Shown piece after piece: positions 56,140-64,000 of a stretch of DNA of 64,000 nucleotides (positions within the stretch are counted from its first letter, which is position 1; each line of letters begins with the position of its first letter). The stretch lies in contig OX459107.1 in assembly GCA_949775045.1 (NCBI GenBank), positions 13,597,779 to 13,661,778 on the forward strand, in the 5' to 3' direction. The notes under the pieces were generated by a model. That model was given only the letters and a program-made list of their open reading frames with translations. It did no database searches and had not been told where the DNA came from. Source of the stretch: Metridium senile. Taxonomy: Eukaryota > Cnidaria > Anthozoa > Actiniaria > Metridiidae. The position numbers were made by a program, and so were the translations under genes.

Positions 56140-56652
56140 TTATCCGTGATCATCATCACCATCATCATTATCATTATCATCAACAATGCGATCATCATCA
56201 CCATCATCATCGTCATTTATCATTACCTCCAGCACCAACATTATTATCCTCATCATCATCACCATCATTAATATTATCATCATCATCATCACCATCATCA
56301 TCACCATCATCATCATCATCATCATCGTCAACATCAACATCATCATCATCATCATCATCATCATCGTCATCATCATCATCATCACCATATCATCACCATC
56401 ATCATCATCATCATCATCGTCGTCAACATCAACATCATTATCATCATCATCATCATCATCATCATCACCATCATTAATATTATCATCATCATCATCGTCA
56501 AAATCATCATCATCATCATCGTCATCATCATCATCATCATCACCACCACCATCATCATCACCATCATCATCACCATCACCATCATCAATATTTTTATCAT
56601 CACAATCATCATCACCATCATCAATATTATTATCATCACCATCATCATCACC

Positions 56653-56683
<31 letters not shown>

Positions 56684-56845
56684 CCATCACCATCACCATG
56701 GTCACCATCATCATCATCACCATCATCACCATCATCAATATTATTATCATCACCATCATCATCACCATCGTCACCATCATCATCACCATCATCATCACCA
56801 TCATCAATATTATTATCATCATCATTTCATCAGTTATATCATCAC
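56140..56845. repeat. (ATC)n tract
   Basis: Long ATCATCATCACC microsatellite with CATCAATATTATTATC variants. Upstream of the DEG/ENaC gene on its strand. Long open frames inside are artefacts. 54030-56130 and 56860-58240 show no gene; an upstream exon of the channel could hide here. Confidence 0.93.
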
Positions 56846-58242
56846 CATTATCATCAACATCAGTATGACACACGGACTGAAAGACCGACAAACCGACAGC
56901 TACACTGGCCAATTAGAGAATGTCTCATAAAAGATTTATCATAACAATTATTGCCTGGTATAACAACATCTTGCAAATAGATATAGTTCACAGTATGTAA
57001 TAGATATATTCTTTAGAATTTGTATACAACCCGTGGTAATGTAAGGCATCTAATTACACATTGAACAGTTAAATTCAAACATTTCAAGCACTTCAAATTC
57101 ACCAGGCTTTAGCGAAATTCTAAAGAATATATTATACTTAATCGAATTGAGGTTGAGCTATAAAAACTAGTAATGTGAAATCGCCTATAGTAATAGACCA
57201 GTTTTAAAGTTATATAATTGCACAGCCTTAGCTAGTATCGATTGATGGCAAATTAGTCAAAGAGTGGGAGTAAAACCAGATGTTAGCATTTCTTGTCTTA
57301 CCATGGGCTGTTCTAGATCACACGTATACATCACATGGTATCGAGGCTAAGACTGCGCAATGACCAACTAGTCGAGTATTAATGTAACTATACCTTCATC
57401 GGTTGGTTTTGTGCAGTAAAATCGAGAAGACAACATCATATCTCAATGCAATCAGCTCAAATATCCACTTAAAGAATTAACATAATTAATCTAGCTTTTT
57501 TATATCTATGCATGCAATAACACCTTATTACATAAAGGTTGTCATTAATTTACATCAGTTTTCAAAAACGTTGTCTAATTCAATGCTTTGACGTTTGTAA
57601 ATCTGACGGTTTGTGAAGCAATAAGACAAAGACGTGGTGATCAATAGAGATTAACACATGAATGGAAGCGCGGAGACATGGAGTTTATTTTCGAGTGTTC
57701 AACTTAAATAAGAAAATATCTCACGAGTGAGCGCAGCATTGTGGGTAATGCTAGTGAAATGACGCCATCACGAAAACGAGCTTTCTTTTAGACTTGGTGT
57801 AATCATTTCGATTGGTTTGAAGATCAGATATTATCAGACATTTTTTGTATTATTTTGTTGGTGTATACTAGAAAAGATCTATTTCAACGATCTAGGGGGC
57901 CTTAGAATGGCAAAATATTTGAAAAAACCTATTTCTTATTAACTAATTTGTCGGTCATGTGACTTATCTCTTGGTTACTCATTCACTGATTGTTTTCTTT
58001 CATCTCTTTTACTCGTTTCTTTTTAGAAATTCACGATAACAACAATTTCCGATTGAGATTAGCAAAAACCCTGGAATATTTAGAACAATCTTGACGACGC
58101 GGATAAAAGTAACAAGTAACGGATTTCGCTCTATTTGGGGACCAGCTGGTTAAGCGTTTTAGCCCTAAAGGATAAAAAAAACACTTAAGAGCTTTTTAAC
58201 TTATTAGTGGATTACATTAACGACATAATAGCGAAAACACGA

Positions 58243-58985
58243 TAACTAGCAGTCAACTGATAAAGTAGTATGGATGCGACAGGAAACAATTGGAGTAAAA
58301 ATGTACAATAACTAGCGGTTAAACTAGTGTGGACTGCGTCGGTATTTATAGGGAGACAATTGGAGTAAAAATGTACGATAACTAGCGGTTAAACTAGTGT
58401 GGACTGCGTCAGTGTTTGTAAGGACACAATTGGAGTAAAAATGTTCCATAACTAGCGGTTAAACTAGTGTGGACTGCGTCGGTATTTATAGGGAGACAAT
58501 TGGAGTAAAAATGTACGATAACTAGCGGTTAAACTAGTGTGGACTGCGTCAGTGTTTCTAAGGAAACAATTGGAGTAAAAATGTACGATAACTAGCGGTT
58601 AAACTAGTGTGGACTGTGTCAGTGTTTCTAAGGAAACAATTGGAGTAAAAATGTACGATAACTAGCGGTTAAACTAGTGTGGACTGCGTCAGTGTTTCTA
58701 AGGAAACAATTGAAGTAAAAATGTACGATAACCAGCGGTTAAACTAGTGTGGACTGCGTCAGTGTTTCTAAGGAAACAATTGGAGTAAAAATGTACGATA
58801 ACTAGCGGTTAAACTAGTGTGGACTGCGTCAGTGTTTCTAAGGAAGCAATTGGAAGTAAAAATGTACGATAACTAGCGGTTAAACTAGTGTGGACTGCGT
58901 CAGTGTTTCTAAGGAAGCAATTGGAAGTAAAAATGTACGATAACCAATGTTTAAACTAGTGTGGACTACGTCGATGTTCTAAAAG
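58243..58985. repeat. 70-bp minisatellite, about 10.5 copies
   Basis: Unit: ATAACTAGCGGTTAAACTAG + TGTGGACTGCGTCAGTGTTT + CTAAGGAAACAATTGGAG + TAAAAATGTACG. Internal copies are nearly identical; the edges are more diverged. The same family occurs at 7925-8325. Confidence 0.95.
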
Positions 58986-58989
58986 AAAA

Positions 58990-60600
58990 CTGGATTCGCA
59001 GTAAGCAATGTAAAATAATGATACACGGGGTTTGATCAAAATTAGCTAATAAATCCTACATGATAGAAATCCTATAAAGCGGATTTGTTGACCTACACTA
59101 ATCCACACTGTTTTTGGGGTTCTTAATGTTGTCTTCATAAAAGACTTTTAGAATTTGCCTGTTAATAAGATTTACTTGGTAAGCCTAGACCTGTCGGGGT
59201 CCCTGTGTAATCAAGATGGCGGACGTAGAAAAAAGGCAAGCAAATTATTGTAAAAGGAATTGTCTTTTAACAACGCAGTGCTGCATGGAAAATGATAACG
59301 ATAATTATTATTTAAATAAATAAATAAATAAATAAATAAAATAAAAACGATAACTGTTATATCCATTTCAAAATTATCTAGAATAATATTTCGTGTTTTT
59401 TCTCTCGATGAAATAATTACTTTTTGCAGTGTTAAAAAAATATCCAACTTACTTTCTCCTCCAAAGCTGAACGTCTTATCCGTTGCTCACAAAAATAAAA
59501 TAAAAATTTTCTCTCAATCCTGCCGTGTTTGAGGTCTTTTTAATCGATTATTTTAATATACCGCTTCTTGTGTTAAGTTATTCATAGGTACTAAGATAAG
59601 TCTATCGATCAGATAGGCGACGCAAATCGGCGTGACAGTCAAAAATATTCTTTATCTTTATCTATCCTGCGCAATAGTAAGCTAACGACTTCCTTGATGG
59701 GAACTGAAAACCCAAACATCCATAATTCTAGCGATTTACTCAGATAAAATGAGAAAATATTAAGGAATCATGGATTTACTTGGGAATTTAAGTTTTTTGC
59801 AGTAGTTACTACTTAGTTTTAGCAGTGAGTAGCTAGGAATAGTAGTCAACCTCTGCACTCTCTCCCCCTCTTTTTGTTCCGTTTGTTGGAGCCTGACATT
59901 AATAAACACCAATAATTACAACAGACGTGTAAGTTTAAAAATAAAATTTCTATCCTTTATAATTTTTAAAATTATTTTTTTACTGGCTTAACCTAAGCCT
60001 GTGCGAGGCATTCCATTCATCCAACCACATTTCTCACTGAATAGGTATTATATACAAGCTCGCAAGATCCAACTGTTATTCTGTTTGTAACATGCAGTGC
60101 GACGATTTCAACCAAGGCCGCAAAAACAAATTTCAAGATCAATAATCAAGATGAAACAAAAACGTTTTGAAAGGTTCTCTGAAAGCCAAGATGTTTTTTA
60201 TTCAAACTCGATGTATTTAGTACAAATACAATAACAATAATAGGCATTTTAAGCAAAAAATTCAACATTTGTCTGTGGAGATTCTATGTTCTTATTTTTG
60301 ATCGTGATTGGATAATTATGTTTTGGTGGCCGCGTTCGTTGCATGCACTATAATAAGGGAGTAAAATCATAGAACGGTATTTTTTATCCTTTTTGTATTT
60401 TTTGAGGTATTTTGTGGTGTTATTCCTCTAGTCTTAACATTCCCACACAGCCCATGTCCTTCCAAGTTTCTCCCCAGTCTTCTATGAGCTGGGGTTTATT
60501 ACTCGCTGGGCGTAGCTGACCTTATTTCTTCGTCGGTTATTGAACCATAATGCACTGCTCGTTCTCTAGACTCCATCTTAATAATTAATAATAATAATAA
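58990..60600. other. intergenic, no gene seen
   Basis: AT-rich. A short AAATAAATAAATA run lies at about 59315-59345. On the minus strand GGAGGAGAAAG|GTAAGT at about 59449 is a strong donor that could end a non-coding first exon of the DEG/ENaC gene, but nothing else supports it. Confidence 0.5.
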
Positions 60601-60613
60601 TAATTTAATGTAG

Positions 60614-60761
60614 TAGAGCGAAGTCATTTAACCCGTGAAATAGATATTAGACTAATACACCTTAGCAGTCTCTAATTCCATTGTTTTCTTTTGTGTCTAT
60701 TTGACTATTTCACCTTGAGTACTATTTAATTTTATTTCACTGGTTTAATGTCTTCACTCTA
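60614..60761. mobile_element. MITE family C, intact copy
   Basis: Ends TAGAGCGAAGTCATTTAACC / TTAATGTCTTCACTCTA; both arms carry the CCCGTGAAAT / ATTTCACTGG motif. Confidence 0.78.
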
Positions 60762-60866
60762 TTTTAATGATAATTTAATAATTGTTTCAATCTGTTTATT
60801 CTTGTTACATTCAATAAGCGGTATTTACAATAGAAATTTCAGGCCGCACAGTATCAGAGTCCCTTA

Positions 60867-61165
60867 TATATTTATATACACCGATTTCATAAATGGTTGT
60901 CGCAGCCAAAACTACAGTTAACATTCTAGGAGTGCAAAGGATGTTGGTATTTTTTTTTATCTTAGTTCGTTCATTATTACATAAGCTTGTTTCTACGAAA
61001 AAATTCGTTCAACACCTACGACTGCAACAGCTTGCCTTGATAATATATCATAAGCAAATAATTTGAAGAATCTGTAAACAAGAGAATACCGACATCCTTT
61101 GCAGCCTGTAGACTTCAGGTGCGACAACGATCATTGAAATGGTTGTATTTCAGATTTATATGTCC
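60867..61165. mobile_element. MITE with ACACCTATTTCAAAAATCG ends, copy 3
   Basis: Left: GGTTGTCGCAGCCAAAACTA and GTGCAAAGGATGTTGGTATT. Right: ATACCGACATCCTTTGCAG and ATTGAAATGGTTGTATTTC. More diverged than the other copies. Confidence 0.68.
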
Positions 61166-61447
61166 CTATAACAGTTTTTAATATTTCCTACAAAACTTCA
61201 GATGTTACACTTTAGATTATATTAGCAGCACAACCTCTTTAAATAACATTTACAATAACGCTTTAGAGTATATGCACTTAACCAATCAGAATTAACTATT
61301 TGTAAATGCAGACTATAAATTGGTTTTCTTCAGTCACCCGTACCGAAGAAGTCACTCGTATTGAGTTTGCAGTAGTTGATAAAGAACAAAAGAAAATAAT
61401 GCGTCTACTACTAACTATTACATTGGCTACAGTGGTTTCCTTCGCTG

Positions 61448-61569
61448 TAGAGTACAAACACTAAAAGTGTGCAATACTTTGTACTATTACCACTAAATAG
61501 TGTTGAAATAGGGAACAAATTATTTATTTAGTAGTATTTATGTTGCACACTTTTAGTGTTTGTACTCTA
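61448..61569. mobile_element. MITE family A, copy 3
   Basis: TAGAGTACAAACACTAAAAG at the left, CTTTTAGTGTTTGTACTCTA at the right; almost perfect 20-bp ends. 61570-62280 shows no convincing gene. Confidence 0.85.
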
Positions 61570-62284
61570 CTAGAAAAATGGCTAATGATTTTGTAGTATT
61601 TAGGTGATAAAAAACAATGGGTATTTAGAGTCTACTACTATTAGTCTACCATGTGGGATTGAAAATCACTACAATACCTTTGTTTTCTATTGTTTGAATA
61701 GCGTGATGTAGTTCTTGTTATTAGCGCATGTGCAAAACTGTACTACTTAATTGTTTTTGCCTATTTAGTGACTATTACTTATTTTGATAACCATTAACAT
61801 CAAAACAACGGAAATCATAGCTTGTTACAACTTGTCTTTCATAGTAACCAGATAGTCGATAAATAACATATATGGTAACGAAAATCTCGCTTCTATTTCA
61901 TGGTAAAGATGCTGTGCTCTGATATTTGTCTCATGGGTTAAGTGCCGATTACTCTTACGTTGCAGGGTATGTCATGGATACAGTCGCCTCACTTGTTCTA
62001 ACGATCGAGGCAAAGTTTCCAGTCTTTTCATTTTTTCGCTGTGTTGAAATCGACATCTATGTCGGCTTTTTTAGTGGTTTTCATAAACCCGCGTCACTTC
62101 ACTCGATAAACTACTCTCTATACTTGATTTATGCTATCCAACAATGCCGCCACTTTATACAAACACTAAACTCTAGCTTGTAGATTTGGTGTACGGGGCT
62201 GTGAAAACCACTCTCTCTTTTGCACTGCAACTGAAGGACGCGTGTTGCTTTATGTGTATGCACTATTGATGCAGTCGTATTGTT

Positions 62285-63899
62285 CTACGTCCGTCTAGTT
62301 GATCTACGTTTTATTGCTCCACGAAGCCAGAAGTAAAACCACATAAAGAATAGATCAATTAACTCCAGTAACGTGATGAAACTAGCACCCAAAACTAGAC
62401 CCAACTGTCCGCCAACATCACCTAGAGTAAACCATATCAACATATTAGAATTGTAGATATGTTTGACCTGAATATCAAGAGCGCTAGCCTCATCCGCTAG
62501 CCTCTTCCTTTGTAAGTGTTTTATTGTCCCCGTTCTCGCTCTCCCTCCTGCCACTGTCATACGCTTTTTACATGAGCCTCTGGCTTGGATGTAAGGGCGA
62601 CCTTATCCCACGTTAGGACTTTAATAAATTGATTGATTGATTGACTTTCCTAAACAGGAAGCCCGGCCATGATCTAGTAAGACCCGCGAGGAAGGCCAGA
62701 AGAGCGGTAAGGGCTTGGCCAACTATAATCACGCCCTTAGTGGTGTAATCTTTCCCCACCCCTCCCCCCAGTACATACCTACTAGTCTATAGAACCCATA
62801 TGCTGGCGTTTGTTCGATGATATCCACTCGAAGATCGTCAAAATACAATGTGACTACAACGTAATTCTCCCTGAAAATAGTAAAATACTTTTCAGCTATT
62901 TCTCATTTACATATTCACGTGGAGTTGATTTTCGCAAAAATCCCGAGAAAACGAGTGAGGTTTTAGCAAATAGAGATTGAGGAGAGGGCGGGGAGAGCCT
63001 CAACTCGTTTTCTCGGTGTTGTCGCGTAAACCTAGGGATTTGCTTTGTAGACGATTAGCGCGCTCGTTTACAGCCGATTATCGTACACCTGGGCCTTTGC
63101 TACTTTATAGCATATGACAACACCACAGACAATACCACATGTATAAAAGATATCAAAGATACCGTATGCAATCTTGAAAACAATGCCATTACCATATATG
63201 CATGGTATTGTAGGTGAGAAGTAACAAAAGACTTTGATTAGCGCACGAGATTGTTTTAATTGTTTTTTCTTTAACAGGTTGAGATTGCAACAGAACAATA
63301 TGCATATCTTTGATACTTTAAAAATATGATTGTTGTAGTCAGGATTCATGATTTTACAAACGAATTAGGTTGTCTCTGACTAAATTTGATGATTTTTAAT
63401 TTAGTCAGAGACAACCTAATTCGTTTGTAATATCTTTGATACGTCGACTTATTCTGCAATACATACACCTACTTGCAAGAACGTTGTCATACGAAAAAAG
63501 AACATTTGTATTTAGTGTGTTAGGAATAAATTAAAAGTACAAAAGATGATCACTGAAGCTGAAGTCTTTCTTTTGTACTGTTAATTTATTCCTAACACAC
63601 TAAATACAAATGTTCTTTTTTCGTATGACAACGTTCTTGCAAGTAGGTGTATATCTTGCAAAAAACAAGAAAGACTCACGTAAGATTTAAGTATGGTAGT
63701 TTTTAAGTCAGTACTTACAAGATAAAGTCGACAGCCCCTTCTGTTTCGTTTGGCATATTGGGAGTATTTAATAAGTATTCATATTTTTTTATCGGGATTA
63801 GCTTTCCTGGCATGAACAACGCTGACGATAGCCTGGCATCGTATCTACTCTTCTCGCAATCTTCAGGGCACGAGTAGTTGTATTTAGCCTCGAATGAGT
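62285..63899 (-). CDS. second DEG/ENaC channel gene, last three exons
   Basis: Exons in transcription order: 63719-63899, 62779-62870, 62285-62421, stop at 62285-62287. The 5' part lies beyond the right edge. Residues: YNYSCPEDCEKSRYDARLSS (extracellular Cys pair plus the ASIC-type C..xC..xRY motif), ENYVVVTLYFDDLRVDIIEQ, then TM2 with the GAS filter (DVGGQLGLVLGASFITLLEL), and a basic C-terminus ending KRRSTRRT. The middle exon is 92 bp with the same phases as exon 43735-43826 of the neighbouring channel gene, and the TM2 exon starts at the same codon. The pair therefore arose by duplication. Strand and order put it directly upstream of that gene. The subunits might co-assemble, but that is only inference. 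Confidence 0.92.
63354..63430. mobile_element. 77-bp near-perfect hairpin
   Basis: TTACAAACGAATTAGGTTGT and its complement, arms of about 31 bp around a short centre. In an intron of the second channel gene. Confidence 0.8.
63464..63652. mobile_element. 189-bp near-perfect palindrome
   Basis: Arms of about 80 bp (TACACCTACTTGCAAGAACG ... TAAATTAAAAGTACAAAAG) around a 25-bp loop. In the same intron, 34 bp from the hairpin at 63354-63430. Confidence 0.85.
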
Positions 63900-64000
63900 C
63901 TACAAAAAATAACAATTGTACAGTCAATGTCATAAACGTTGTCCACGTTTTCAGCAGTTTTCAGCAGTTGAGATTTCAATGTTTAACTTTATAATGAGTA

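Noticed and set aside
56186..56944. Ser/Pro-rich and Ile-rich frames
   Set aside because: ATC repeat artefact.
61926..62183. 85-residue plus-strand frame
   Set aside because: No motif, no splice context, in a repeat-rich intergenic region.
63068..63349. Hydrophobic minus-strand frame with FYTCGIVCGVVICYKVAK
   Set aside because: It lies in the intron between two confident channel exons, has no family match I recognise, and no suitable splice sites.

Overview
The window is animal nuclear DNA: low GC, spliced genes with GT-AG introns, and very rich in simple repeats, minisatellites and small inverted-repeat transposons. Five protein-coding genes of animal type can be assembled exon by exon. 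A vinculin/alpha-catenin family gene, an ASIC-like DEG/ENaC pair, TTC14 and MFSD13A (TMEM180) together fit an early-branching metazoan. A cnidarian is my best guess, but the sequence alone does not settle it.

Layout. (1) About 444-20024, minus strand: a vinculin-like gene, 15 phase-consistent exons plus one tentative exon; its 3' end lies beyond the left edge. Intron 5 (9433-16614) holds a 24-bp-unit satellite of about 5 kb net, itself invaded by two palindromic elements, and a dead reverse-transcriptase fragment. Retroelement remnants also lie at 1322-1810 and 2235-2470. (2) 20025-20584: short head-to-head intergenic region, a probable shared promoter. (3) 20585-30027, plus: complete TTC14, 15 exons, 544 codons. 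(4) 30269-30703: a palindromic element carrying two opposed tRNA-Thr(GGT)-like genes. (5) 31677-38761, plus: complete MFSD13A, 7 exons, 494 codons. (6) 42354-54019, minus: DEG/ENaC channel gene, 6 coding exons. Just downstream is a cluster of RFX X-box-like sites (41787-42220). (7) 54020-62284: gene-poor, with an ATC array, a 70-bp minisatellite and small transposons. (8) 62285-63899, minus: last three exons of a second DEG/ENaC gene with the same exon phases, probably a tandem duplicate.

The genes do not form one pathway. Vinculin-like: cell adhesion; TTC14: nuclear RNA-binding-type protein; MFSD13A: membrane transporter-like protein; DEG/ENaC: cation channels. The repeat landscape is what stands out. 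Tandem arrays repeatedly begin or end within a few tens of bases of splice sites, the same minisatellite families occur at loci 40-50 kb apart, and at least a dozen MITE-like families are present, several showing TA or TAA target duplications.
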